DNA of 61,493 bases from SHXR01 sp046160305. GTDB lineage: Bacteria; Pseudomonadota; Gammaproteobacteria; Burkholderiales; SG8-39. The stretch lies in NCBI GenBank assembly GCA_046160305.1, contig JBJXGX010000279.1, positions 1-61,493 on the forward strand, given 5' to 3'. The notes under the pieces are model-generated. The model worked only from the letters and a program-made list of their open reading frames with translations, searched no databases and was not told the DNA's origin. A program made the position numbers and the translations under genes. The first letter of the stretch is position 1, and the number at the start of each line of letters is the position of its first letter. Positions 9,261 to 18,527 of this stretch are shown piece after piece.

Positions 9261-10919
9261 CTACATGTTCGGGTAGTTTGGGCCGCCGCCACCCTCTGGA
9301 ACGACCCACTGGATATTCTGGGTGGGATCCTTGATGTCGCAGGTCTTGCAATGCACACAATTCTGCGCGTTGATCTGCAGGCGCGGATTCGAGCCGTCGT
9401 CGTGGCGCACGATCTCATAGACGCCAGCCGGGCAATAGCGCTGCTCCGGTGCATCGTAAAGTGCGAGATTCGTAGTGATCGGCACCTGCGCATTCCGCAG
9501 GGTGAGGTGCCCCGGCTGGTTCTCTTCATGATTGGTGTTGGAGATGAACACCGATGAAAGTCGATCGAACGAAATCTTGCCGTCCGGTTTCGGATAATCG
9601 ATGCGCCGCGCCTTTGCTGCGGTCTGCAACGTTTCATGGTCTGCATGCTTGTGATGCAAGGTCCAAGGGAATTTCCCGCCCAGCAGCCATTGCTCGATGC
9701 CCACCATCGCCGACCCTGTATAGAGGCCCTTCGACATCCATTGCTTGAAGTTGCGCGCCCGCCATAGTTCTTCATGGAGCCACGACATGCGAAACCCATC
9801 GGGATAGCGCGTCAGCTCGTCGTGCGACCGGCCGGACTGCAGTGCATCGAAGCACGCTTCGGCGGCGAGCATGCCGGTTTTCATTGCCGCATGGCTGCCC
9901 TTGATTCGCGAGGCATTGAGAAAACCTGCGTCATCGCCCACCAGGCATCCGCCCGGGAAAATCAACTTCGGCAGTGAAAGAAGTCCGCCCGCGGTAATCG
10001 CCCGGGCACCGTAGGCGATGCGCTTCCCACCTTCAAAAAACAAACGCATGTGCGGATGCGTCTTATAGCGCTGCAACTCTTCGAACGGGTTCAGGAACGG
10101 ATTCGTGTAGCCCAGGCCGACGACAAAACCGACGGCGACCTGATTGTTCTCCAGGTGGTAAAGAAAGGAGCCGCCGTAGGTACTCGAATCGAGCGGCCAA
10201 CCGGCGGTGTGCACGACCAGCCCGGCCTTATGACGCGCCGGATCGATCTCCCAGAGTTCCTTGAGGCCGATGCCGTACACCTGGGGATCGACACCGTCTC
10301 GCAGCCGGTATTTCTCCATGAGCGCTTTGCCAAGATGCCCTCGGCAACCTTCGGCGAAAAACGTGTACTTGCCGCGGAGTTCCATGCCGGGTTGATGATT
10401 GCCGGTCGGAGCGCCGTCCTTGCCGATGCCCATGTCACCGGTTGCGACGCCGGTCACGGCACCTGCCGGATTGAAGAGAACTTCCGCACCGGCAAACCCC
10501 GGATAGATTTCAACTCCTAGTGCGTCTGCCTTGCCGCCAAGCCAGCGACAGACATTGCCCAGGCTCACGACATAGTTGCCGTGATTCTTGAAGCACGCCG
10601 GGAGCAACCCATCGGGGATCTGGTATGAATTTTTTTCGCCAAGGAAGAGGAACCGATCCTCCGCAACCGGGGTATTGAGCGGCGCTCCTTGCTCGCGCCA
10701 ATCGGGAAACAGTTCGTTCATCGCGCGCGGGTCCATCACCGCACCTGAGAGGATGTGCGCGCCGATTTCGGAACCTTTTTCGATCACGCAGACAGAGACT
10801 TCGACGGACTTGGCGGCGGCAAGCTGCTTCAGTCGTATCGCGGCTGCAAGGCCTGCCGGGCCGCCGCCTACGATAACGACGTCATACTCCATGGATTCGC
10901 GTTTCGGTGCGTCGCTCAT
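9261..10919 (-). CDS. Electron transfer flavoprotein-ubiquinone oxidoreductase
   Basis: Membrane-associated FAD and 4Fe-4S enzyme that oxidises reduced ETF and reduces ubiquinone. The 552 residues match the family. The FAD motif VVIVGGGPAGLAAAIRL begins near residue 14. The 4Fe-4S ligands are the cysteine in RYCPAGVYE and the three in NCVHCKTCDIKDP, followed by the typical end PEGGGGPNYPNM. It is encoded about 4 kb from etfBA, so the dehydrogenase-to-quinone chain is present in this window. Confidence 0.95.
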   Translation of the reverse strand: MSDAPKRESMEYDVVIVGGGPAGLAAAIRLKQLAAAKSVEVSVCVIEKGSEIGAHILSGAVMDPRAMNELFPDWREQGAPLNTPVAEDRFLFLGEKNSYQIPDGLLPACFKNHGNYVVSLGNVCRWLGGKADALGVEIYPGFAGAEVLFNPAGAVTGVATGDMGIGKDGAPTGNHQPGMELRGKYTFFAEGCRGHLGKALMEKYRLRDGVDPQVYGIGLKELWEIDPARHKAGLVVHTAGWPLDSSTYGGSFLYHLENNQVAVGFVVGLGYTNPFLNPFEELQRYKTHPHMRLFFEGGKRIAYGARAITAGGLLSLPKLIFPGGCLVGDDAGFLNASRIKGSHAAMKTGMLAAEACFDALQSGRSHDELTRYPDGFRMSWLHEELWRARNFKQWMSKGLYTGSAMVGIEQWLLGGKFPWTLHHKHADHETLQTAAKARRIDYPKPDGKISFDRLSSVFISNTNHEENQPGHLTLRNAQVPITTNLALYDAPEQRYCPAGVYEIVRHDDGSNPRLQINAQNCVHCKTCDIKDPTQNIQWVVPEGGGGPNYPNM

Positions 10920-11005
10920 CTGGCTTTCTCGTGGGCCGCGTGGTGGTGGGGGCGAGGCGATTTCGCGCTTGATCGTCGCATGCCGGTGTTTGATCGGTCG
11001 GGACG

Positions 11006-11013
11006 ATTATAAT
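11006..11013. promoter_or_regulatory. ATTATAAT box between divergent genes
   Basis: ATTATAAT contains TATAAT read on either strand and lies between the ETF-quinone oxidoreductase (minus) and the thioesterase (plus, ATG at 11087). No good -35 is correctly spaced on either strand, so the direction is uncertain. Confidence 0.3.
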
Positions 11014-11086
11014 TCGTCGTCCACGCCTGCTTGCGGCGCCCGTCGCAAACAGGCGATGGCCCAATTTCACCCACTCGTTTCCCGCG

Positions 11087-11515
11087 ATGACCCGACATCA
11101 CGTCCACACGGAAATCATGCCCATTCGCTGGGGCGATATGGATGCCCAGCGTCATGTGAACAACACCGTCTATTTCCGGTTCATGGAACAGGCGCGGATC
11201 AGTTTTTTCGATCGCTACGAAGTCGGCGGGGGCGGCGGGAATCTGCCGCCGGATAGTGCGCCGGTCGTCATTACCGCGAGTTGCACATACCTTCGCGCGC
11301 TTGAATATCCAGGCAATGTTGAAATAAGAATGTTTCTCTCCGACCCGGGGCGAACGAGCGTCATGACGTTCTATGAAATGCGACCGAGCTACGATCCGGA
11401 TGTCGTCTATGCGCAAGGGGAAGTCAAGATGGTGTGGATCGGCAATGAACTGAAAAAATCGATACCACTGCCCCTACGCATTCGCGCGCTCGCCGAAAAC
11501 GGGGCGCCCCAATGA
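11087..11515 (+). CDS. Acyl-CoA thioesterase, 4HBT hotdog family
   Basis: Predicted to hydrolyse acyl-CoA thioesters. The 142 residues form a single hotdog domain. The motif RWGDMDAQRHVNNTVYFRFM (about 14-33) is the YbgC/4HBT signature, with Asp19 as the likely catalytic residue. Its stop overlaps the acetoacetyl-CoA synthetase start in an ATGA, so the two are coupled. Substrate range cannot be predicted. Confidence 0.85.
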   Translation: MTRHHVHTEIMPIRWGDMDAQRHVNNTVYFRFMEQARISFFDRYEVGGGGGNLPPDSAPVVITASCTYLRALEYPGNVEIRMFLSDPGRTSVMTFYEMRPSYDPDVVYAQGEVKMVWIGNELKKSIPLPLRIRALAENGAPQ

Positions 11516-13497
11516 GCACCGCGAAGCTACCTGGGAACGCTGCGCAACCGCTATGGACGCCAAGTCAAGAGCGCATCGCGAATGCGAACGTTACGCGCTT
11601 TGCGCGGCGCGCGATTCGCGACTGGAAGCTTGATTTCAATAACTATCCGGGATTCCAGCGGTGGGCGGTCGATTCGTCGGATCAGTTTTGGCGATCGGTG
11701 TGGCAATTCTGCGAGGTGCGAGGCGAACCGGGCGCGCGGACCTTGATCGATGCGCACAAGATGCCCGGCGCGAAATGGTTTCCGGATGCGAGGCTCAACT
11801 ATGCGGAGAATCTGCTGCGCCGGCGCGACACGGGCGATGCGCTCGTCTTCTGGGGCGAAGACAAGGTCAAGCGCACCATGTCATATCTCGATCTCCATGA
11901 CGAAGTGGCACGTGTCGCGGACGGCCTCCTGCGACTCGGCTTGAAGCCGGGCGATCGGGTCGCGGGCTATCTGCCCAACCTGCCCGAGACGATCATCGCG
12001 ATGCTTGCCGCGGCGAGCATCGGTGCGATCTGGTCGTCCTGTTCGCCCGACTTCGGCGTGCAGGGCGTGCTCGACCGGTTCGGACAAATCGAGCCCGCCG
12101 TGTTGTTCACCGTCGATGCGTACTGGTACAGCAGCAAGATCCTCGATGTCATGCCGAAGGTTCGGGACGTAGCGAGCAGGCTGCCGTCACTCAAGCAAGT
12201 CGTGGTGGTGCCGTATGCAGGATCGACCACGCGGCCCGATACGATCCCCAATGGCATTTCCTACCAGAACTTCACCGCGGCGAGCGAAGCAACCGAGATC
12301 GCATTCGCGCAACTGCCGTTCGACCATCCGCTGGTGATCATGTACTCGTCGGGCACCACCGGTGTGCCGAAATGTATCGTGCATGGAGCAGGCGGCACCC
12401 TGTTGCAGCATATGAAGGAGCATCAACTCCATTCGGATCTGCGCGCCGGTGATCGGCTGTTCTACTTCACCACATGCGGATGGATGATGTGGAACTGGCT
12501 GGTGACCGGGCTTGCCACCGGCGCGACCCTTTGCCTCTACGATGGGTCGCCCTTCGTTCGTCGCGGCAATATTCTTTGGGACTTCGCCGACGCCGCCGAT
12601 ATGACGCACTTCGGCACATCGGCCAAGTACATCGACCATATCGCGAAGATCCGGGTTGAACCGATCCGCACACACAAGCTTGCATCGCTTCGCGCCGTCT
12701 TGTCGACCGGCTCGCCACTGGTTCCGGAGGCGTTCGACTACGTGTATCGCTCGATCAAAGAGGATGTTTGTCTTTCCTCCATCTCGGGCGGGACCGACAT
12801 CATCAGTTGCTTTATTGTGGGCAATCCTATCCTTCCGGTTTGGCGCGGCGAGTTGCAGTGTATTGGCATGGGGCTCGCCGTCGATGTCTACGACGACGAG
12901 GGCCTGCCGGTGCGTGGCGAGAAGGGCGAACTCGTTTGCACCAAGCCCTTTCCATCGATGCCCGTCTACTTCTGGAACGACCCCGATGGGACCAAGTATC
13001 GTTCCGCTTATTTCGAGCGATTTCCGAACATTTGGTGCCACGGCGATTATTGCGAAATAATCGAACACGATGGCATCGAGAGCATGGTGATCTACGGGCG
13101 CTCGGACGCCACCTTGAATCCGGGCGGCGTGCGCATCGGCACCGCCGAGATCTATCGGCAGGTCGAGCAGCTCGACGAAGTGCTCGAAGCGCTCGTGATC
13201 GGCCAGGAGTGGGACAACGATGTGCGGGTCGTGCTGTTCGTCAAGCTGCAGGAAGGATTGACCTTGGGTCCGGCACTCATCGCCCGGATCAAAGAACGGA
13301 TCAAGACCAATACGACACCGCGCCATGTGCCGGAGAAGGTCGTTCAGGTGGGCGATATTCCGCGTACGAAGTCGAACAAGATCGTTGAGCTCGCGGTACG
13401 CAATATCGTGCACGGGAAGCCGGTGAAGAATGCAGAGGCTTTGGCGAATCCAGAAGCCCTCGAGTTCTACCGGAATCGACGAGAACTCGAAAGTTGA
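11512..13497 (+). CDS. Acetoacetyl-CoA synthetase (acetoacetate-CoA ligase)
   Basis: AMP-forming ligase that activates acetoacetate. The 661 residues and the N-terminus with W-rich RWAVDSSDQFWRSVWQF are typical. The adenylate motif MYSSGTTGVPKCIVHGAGG lies near residue 277. The SGGTDIISCF region and the C-terminal RTKSNKIVE, which contains the catalytic lysine, are also present. It overlaps the thioesterase gene by four bases and converges on hutF. The role is probably ketone-body or polyhydroxybutyrate-derived acetoacetate use. Confidence 0.93.
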   Translation: MSTAKLPGNAAQPLWTPSQERIANANVTRFARRAIRDWKLDFNNYPGFQRWAVDSSDQFWRSVWQFCEVRGEPGARTLIDAHKMPGAKWFPDARLNYAENLLRRRDTGDALVFWGEDKVKRTMSYLDLHDEVARVADGLLRLGLKPGDRVAGYLPNLPETIIAMLAAASIGAIWSSCSPDFGVQGVLDRFGQIEPAVLFTVDAYWYSSKILDVMPKVRDVASRLPSLKQVVVVPYAGSTTRPDTIPNGISYQNFTAASEATEIAFAQLPFDHPLVIMYSSGTTGVPKCIVHGAGGTLLQHMKEHQLHSDLRAGDRLFYFTTCGWMMWNWLVTGLATGATLCLYDGSPFVRRGNILWDFADAADMTHFGTSAKYIDHIAKIRVEPIRTHKLASLRAVLSTGSPLVPEAFDYVYRSIKEDVCLSSISGGTDIISCFIVGNPILPVWRGELQCIGMGLAVDVYDDEGLPVRGEKGELVCTKPFPSMPVYFWNDPDGTKYRSAYFERFPNIWCHGDYCEIIEHDGIESMVIYGRSDATLNPGGVRIGTAEIYRQVEQLDEVLEALVIGQEWDNDVRVVLFVKLQEGLTLGPALIARIKERIKTNTTPRHVPEKVVQVGDIPRTKSNKIVELAVRNIVHGKPVKNAEALANPEALEFYRNRRELES

Positions 13498-13522
13498 TCG
13501 GGCAGCGAGCGCGAGGACGGGT

Positions 13523-14896
13523 TCAGGCGAGCAGGTTGCGCATCGCTTTGCGGAATCGGGTCGCGATCATTTGTTCATCGCGATGCTGCCGGTCGCGAAT
13601 CACCCATCGTCCGCTGACTGCAACATGCTTGATCAGGCGCTCGCCGCCTGAGAACACGAAGGTATCGAGCAGTTCGGGCAGCGATACGCCGACCAGCTCC
13701 GCAACCTCCGCATCGAGGACGACGAGATCGGCGCGCAGGCCCGGCGCGATGGCGCCGGCCTTTCGTCCGATTGCCAGTGCTCCGATCTTCGCACCATGGC
13801 GCCACATCGATTCGCCGACCGAAGGGGTGTCGTCAACGGCGGCGACATTGCGCCGTTTGGTCGAGAGGCGCTGACCGTATTCAAGCAATTGCAACTCGGC
13901 CGGGGCGGACCGGGTGACATGACTATCGCTCCCGATGCACCAGCGCCCGCCTGCATTTTGCAATGTTTCGAGCGGAAAAATCCCGTCGCCGAGATTCGCT
14001 TCGGTGGTCGGACAAAGCGCGATCAAGGCGCAGGTCCGGGCGACAGTCTGCAGCTCCGCCGGGGTGGCATGCGTTCCATGCACCAAGGTCCACCGCGCGT
14101 TCAGCGAAAAATGATCGGCGAGCCATTCGATCGGCCGCGCCCCAAGCACCTCGATGCATGAGGCGACCTCGCGTTCCTGCTCGGCGATGTGGATATGGAT
14201 CGGTGCGGTGTTATCGATGGTATTGACGGTCGCGATCAACTCGCCAAGCGTCTGTGCCGTGACCGCCCGCAACGAATGCGGGGCGATGCCGATGCGCGCA
14301 TCGTGCTCGGTCACGACGTGGCGATGCAGTGACTCGAGCATGCGTCCGATCTGCGCCGGTGTCGTCGCGAATCGCGCCTGGGCCGGACCAATCGGTTTGC
14401 CGCCGACCCCGCCGAACCCATAAAGCGTGGGCATGATGGTGATCGCGATGCCGGTTTCGGTCGCGGCACGGAGGTGGGCGAACGCCATCTCAGCCAGATT
14501 CACATAAGGGCGTCCGCCCGGATTGTGGTGAATGTAGTGGAACTCACCCACCGCGGTATAGCCGCCCTTCAGCAACTCGACATAAAGCTGCGAGGCGATC
14601 GCATGGCAGTGATTGGGCTCGATGCGGCCAAGAAACCGATACATCCATTCACGCCAGGACCAGAAGTCGTCGTCCCCGTCGCTGCGCCGCTCGGTCCGGC
14701 CCGCCATCGCGCGCTGGAATGCATGCGAGTGGGCATTGATCATTCCCGGGATAACGGGGCCGCCGGTGGGCTCGGAGCGCCCCTTCACGGCGCCCGCTTC
14801 CACCGCTGCGATATTTCCGTGGCCGTCGATTTGGATTTCAACATTACGTTGCCATCCCTCGGGCAGCAATGCCATCGGCGCGAACAAGGTTCTCAT
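13523..14896 (-). CDS. hutF: Formimidoylglutamate deiminase
   Basis: Converts N-formimidoyl-L-glutamate to N-formyl-L-glutamate and ammonia, the fourth step of the five-step histidine route. The 457 residues match HutF. The metal site HxH is His56/His58 in GMINAHSHAFQRAMAG, and PHSLRAVT, HIHIAEQ and GSDSH are further family motifs. The product is the substrate of the HutG encoded nearby. It is read away from hutI, from which it is separated by about 70 bases. Confidence 0.93.
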   Translation of the reverse strand: MRTLFAPMALLPEGWQRNVEIQIDGHGNIAAVEAGAVKGRSEPTGGPVIPGMINAHSHAFQRAMAGRTERRSDGDDDFWSWREWMYRFLGRIEPNHCHAIASQLYVELLKGGYTAVGEFHYIHHNPGGRPYVNLAEMAFAHLRAATETGIAITIMPTLYGFGGVGGKPIGPAQARFATTPAQIGRMLESLHRHVVTEHDARIGIAPHSLRAVTAQTLGELIATVNTIDNTAPIHIHIAEQEREVASCIEVLGARPIEWLADHFSLNARWTLVHGTHATPAELQTVARTCALIALCPTTEANLGDGIFPLETLQNAGGRWCIGSDSHVTRSAPAELQLLEYGQRLSTKRRNVAAVDDTPSVGESMWRHGAKIGALAIGRKAGAIAPGLRADLVVLDAEVAELVGVSLPELLDTFVFSGGERLIKHVAVSGRWVIRDRQHRDEQMIATRFRKAMRNLLA

Positions 14897-14968
14897 CGCT
14901 GGTCACACCAACCGTGGTTCATGCTGCCATGATATAGGTTTGATTCAGTCATTCGGAACGTGCGCGAC

Positions 14969-16201
14969 ATGTGGGACGCCCTTTGGATCAACGGCAGGAT
15001 TGCAACGATGCGGGACGGCCGCTACAACGCGATCGATCCCGGCGCCATTGCCGTGACAGCAGGAAAGATCGCGTGGATCGGGTCGATGAACGCGTTGGCC
15101 GGCGCCGCTGAATCCCTCGCGCACGCAGTGCATGACGCCAAGCGCGCCTGGATCACGCCAGGCCTGATCGACTGTCATACGCATCTCGTTTATGGCGGCA
15201 ATCGCGCGCGCGAGTTTGAATTGCGCCTCGGCGGCGCGAGTTACGAAGAACTGGCGCGCGCGGGCGGCGGCATCATGTCGACGGTGCGGGCGACGCGGGA
15301 AGCGTCGGCGGAGAGCCTGCTGCAAGGCGCGGCCGATCGTGTCCGCAGGCTCCGATCAGAGGGCGTGACGGTCGTTGAAATCAAGTCCGGCTACGGTTTG
15401 AATACGGATGCGGAATTGAAATGTCTGCGCGTTGCGCGCACGTTGGATGCAGCAGCCGATGTCAAAGTCAGCACGACATTTCTTGGTGCGCATGCATTGC
15501 CGCCTGAGTTCGCGGGCAAGGGTGATGCCTATATCGATCTCATCTGTGCGGAAATGCTGCCTGCGATCGCCTCGGCGCATCTGGCCGATGCGGTGGATGC
15601 TTTCTGCGAATCGATCGCGTTCTCGCCGGCGCAGACACGGCGCGTGTTCGAATGCGCGAGATCGCTCGGGCTGCCGGTCAAACTGCATGCCGATCAGTTG
15701 TCCGATTCCGGCGGCGCGGCGTTGGCTGCCTCGTTTGGCGCGTTATCGGCTGACCATCTCGAGTACGCGAGCGAACCCGGCGTTGCCGCGATGGCGCGGG
15801 CCGGGACGGTCGCGGTACTCCTGCCTGGTGCGTTCTACTTCTTGCGCGAGCGTCAGGTGCCACCGATCGTCGCGCTGCGCGAGCATGGTGTGCCCATCGC
15901 GATCTCCACCGATTGCAATCCCGGCTCATCGCCCGCGACATCGATCCTGTTGATGCTCAACATGGCCTGCACGCTCTTCCGTCTCACACCGGAAGAAGCG
16001 CTTGCAGGCGTCACGATCCATGCGGCGAAGGCCCTTGGAATGGCGGCAACGCACGGCTCGCTCGAAGTGGGAAAGGTTGCCGATCTCGTGTTTTGGGACG
16101 TTGAATCGCCGGCGGTGCTTGCCTATGAAATCGGCGTCAACCGATGTGTGCGCGTGGTGCGGGCCGCCCCTAACGCGCCTGGGCCGCACCCCACTCGGTG
16201 A
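14969..16201 (+). CDS. hutI: Imidazolonepropionase
   Basis: Hydrolyses 4-imidazolone-5-propanoate to N-formimidoylglutamate, step three of histidine degradation. The 410 residues match HutI, with the metal motif His70/His72 in GLIDCHTHLVYGGNR and the late STDCNPGSSP. The ATG at 14969 gives the family start MWDALWINGRIATM; a GTG three codons upstream (14960) is possible. It is the only hut gene on the plus strand, and its last 32 bases overlap the 3' end of hutG. Confidence 0.94.
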   Translation: MWDALWINGRIATMRDGRYNAIDPGAIAVTAGKIAWIGSMNALAGAAESLAHAVHDAKRAWITPGLIDCHTHLVYGGNRAREFELRLGGASYEELARAGGGIMSTVRATREASAESLLQGAADRVRRLRSEGVTVVEIKSGYGLNTDAELKCLRVARTLDAAADVKVSTTFLGAHALPPEFAGKGDAYIDLICAEMLPAIASAHLADAVDAFCESIAFSPAQTRRVFECARSLGLPVKLHADQLSDSGGAALAASFGALSADHLEYASEPGVAAMARAGTVAVLLPGAFYFLRERQVPPIVALREHGVPIAISTDCNPGSSPATSILLMLNMACTLFRLTPEEALAGVTIHAAKALGMAATHGSLEVGKVADLVFWDVESPAVLAYEIGVNRCVRVVRAAPNAPGPHPTR

Positions 16202-16967
16202 AACCCATCAGCAATTTTTTCAACATGGGTCGGACACCGGCGGCCAAGTCATCCCGAAACGCGAACGGATAGTCCTCGTCCATGTAGGTCGCCCACGAAA
16301 GCTCGAGTTGAACGGCGTGGATGTTCGCGGACGGGCGCCCGAAATGCCGGGTGATATAGCCGCCCTTGTAGCGGCCATTCAAGACGCTGCTGAAGGTCGA
16401 TGCGCTGCGAGCAATCCACAGCAGGTGCTCACCCAGCTCGGGGCCGCACGAACGACCATCCACCGTCCCAAGATTCAGGTCAGGGAGCGGGCCGTCGAAG
16501 AAGCGTGGCAATTCCGAGCGAATCGAATGCGCGTCCCATAACAGGGCATAACCGTGGCGTGCTTTCGTTTCCTGCAACGCCGATTCCAAGCGCTGATGAT
16601 AGGGTTCCCAATACGTCGCGAGGCGCCGGCTGCTTTCGGCCTGATCCGGAATCGCACCGGTGTAGACAGGAGAGCGATCTCCGCAATCGATCGGCACAAG
16701 CGCGGTCGTATCCTGGCCGGGATAAAGGCTCTCATTGTCTGGCGGCCTGTTGAGGTCGATCACGAACCGCGAATGGGTCGCCATGAGAACGGTTGGATCC
16801 AGGCCGGCAAGAAAATCGTACAGTCGATCAAGATGCCAATCGGTATCCGGAAGACGCAGGGCCCCAGGCGTCATCCGGGGAGCCATATCGGGTGGAATAT
16901 AGGTGCCGATATGGGGCATTGATACGACGAGCGGGCTCGATCCTGATTGGAAGCGATACAGTTCCAT
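16170..16967 (-). CDS. hutG: N-formylglutamate deformylase
   Basis: Hydrolyses N-formylglutamate to glutamate and formate, the last step when HutF is used. The 265 residues are normal length, with SMPHIGTYIPPDM, DTDWHLDRLY, THSRFVIDLNRPP and LLWDAHSIRSE as family motifs containing likely zinc ligands. The 3' end overlaps hutI by 32 bases in convergent orientation. It lies 18 bases downstream of hutH on the same strand, so hutU-hutH-hutG reads as one operon. Confidence 0.94.
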   Translation of the reverse strand: MELYRFQSGSSPLVVSMPHIGTYIPPDMAPRMTPGALRLPDTDWHLDRLYDFLAGLDPTVLMATHSRFVIDLNRPPDNESLYPGQDTTALVPIDCGDRSPVYTGAIPDQAESSRRLATYWEPYHQRLESALQETKARHGYALLWDAHSIRSELPRFFDGPLPDLNLGTVDGRSCGPELGEHLLWIARSASTFSSVLNGRYKGGYITRHFGRPSANIHAVQLELSWATYMDEDYPFAFRDDLAAGVRPMLKKLLMGFTEWGAAQAR

Positions 16968-16985
16968 GTATGCCGCGTGAAGGCG

Positions 16986-18527
16986 TTAGCGTGTGGAGGA
17001 GGGGAGCAGCGTTGGCGCAAGCGGGTTGAACCGGCCCGAATGCACCCAGCGGCGCGCGGCTTCGATATCCGGTGCGAAGTAGCGATCGGCATCGTAATGC
17101 GGCACCCGCGCCCGCAATTCGGCGATGATGATGCGAATCGGTGGCGAGCTTTCAAGCGGCGCGCGGAATTCGATTCCCTGGCTTGCGGCCAGGAGCTCGA
17201 TGCCGACGATCGCGGCGACGTTGTCGGCCATTTCGGTCAGTCGCCGCGCGGCATGGGTGGCCATGCTCACGAAATCTTCCTGGTTCGCCGACGTCGGAAT
17301 GCTATCGACGCTCGACGGATGCGCGAGCGCCTTGTTCTCGCTCGCGAGGGCCGCGGCCGTTACCTGCGCGATCATGAATCCGGAATTGAGTCCGCCGTCC
17401 TTGACGAGAAATGCGGGCAGTCCGGAAATTGTCGTGTCGATCAGCAAGGCAATCCGGCGCTCCGACATCGCGCCGATTTCGGCGGTTGCGATCGCCAGGG
17501 CATCGGCGGCGAGGGCAAGCGGCTCGGCATGGAAATTCCCGCCCGAAACGATCTCGCGCGTATCGGCGAATACGATCGGATTGTCCGAAGTACCGTTCGC
17601 TTCGTCGTGGAAGATACCCGCCGCGTAGCGCATTTGCGCAAGACATGCCCCCATTACCTGCGGCTGGCACCTTAGCGAATAGGGATCCTGCACGCGTTCG
17701 TCGTTCGTGCGATGGGATTCCCGGATGGCGCTTCCTGCCAGGAGCTGCCGGTACGCATGCGCGACTTCGACTTGCGCGCGCTGGCCGCGAATCTCGTGCA
17801 GCCGCGGATCGAACGGCGTATCGCTCCCCATCGCGGCATCGACGGACATTGCACCGGCCATCAGCGCGGCGGAAAACACATTCTCGACGGCGAACAATCC
17901 GCCCAGGCTGAGTGCGTTCGATACCTGCGCGCCATTGATCAACGCGAGGCCTTCCTTGGGAGCGAGCACAAGCGGCGCGAGTCCCGCTTGGGCGAGCGCC
18001 GATCGCGCCGGCATGACCTGACCAGCAATCGAGGCCTCGCCCACGCCAAGCAGACAAGCGGCAAGATGCGCGAGCGGTGCGAGATCGCCAGACGCGCCGA
18101 CCGATCCCTTCGCTGGAATACACGGCAACACGCCGGCGTTGAACAGGCGGACCAGCATCTCCGCTACGTCCACGCGAACACCCGAGAACCCGTGCGCGAA
18201 ACTCGCAACCTTGAGCGCGATGATCAACCTGACCATGCCATCGGCAAGCGGCGCGCCAACCCCCGCCGCGTGCGATAGCACGAGATTGCGCTGGAGCTGC
18301 GTGAGTTGATCGGGGGCGATGCGCTTTTGCGCAAGCTTGCCGAAGCCGGTATTCACACCGTACACCGCCTGGTCGCCCCCCGCGATCGCAGCGACCACCT
18401 GTGCGGATCGCGCAATGCGCTCACATGCCGTGCCGTCCAAGGCGATGCGGACGGCGCCCATCCAGATTTGCCGCAGAACGCCGAGTGTGAGCGGGCGCGA
18501 ACCGATCGGAATCGATGGCATGGTCAT
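16986..18527 (-). CDS. hutH: Histidine ammonia-lyase
   Basis: Deaminates histidine to trans-urocanate, the first catabolic step. The 513 residues match. The Ala145-Ser146-Gly147 triad in GSVGASGDLAPLAHL forms the MIO cofactor by self-cyclisation, and Tyr56 in YGVNTGFG is the conserved active-site tyrosine. Its start overlaps the hutU stop by four bases (ATGA), indicating coupled translation. Confidence 0.96.
   Translation of the reverse strand: MTMPSIPIGSRPLTLGVLRQIWMGAVRIALDGTACERIARSAQVVAAIAGGDQAVYGVNTGFGKLAQKRIAPDQLTQLQRNLVLSHAAGVGAPLADGMVRLIIALKVASFAHGFSGVRVDVAEMLVRLFNAGVLPCIPAKGSVGASGDLAPLAHLAACLLGVGEASIAGQVMPARSALAQAGLAPLVLAPKEGLALINGAQVSNALSLGGLFAVENVFSAALMAGAMSVDAAMGSDTPFDPRLHEIRGQRAQVEVAHAYRQLLAGSAIRESHRTNDERVQDPYSLRCQPQVMGACLAQMRYAAGIFHDEANGTSDNPIVFADTREIVSGGNFHAEPLALAADALAIATAEIGAMSERRIALLIDTTISGLPAFLVKDGGLNSGFMIAQVTAAALASENKALAHPSSVDSIPTSANQEDFVSMATHAARRLTEMADNVAAIVGIELLAASQGIEFRAPLESSPPIRIIIAELRARVPHYDADRYFAPDIEAARRWVHSGRFNPLAPTLLPSSTR

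Noticed and set aside
12187..13413. 408-residue minus-strand open frame opposite acetoacetyl-CoA synthetase
   Set aside because: Antisense to strongly conserved motifs and without recognisable domains or ribosome-binding site.
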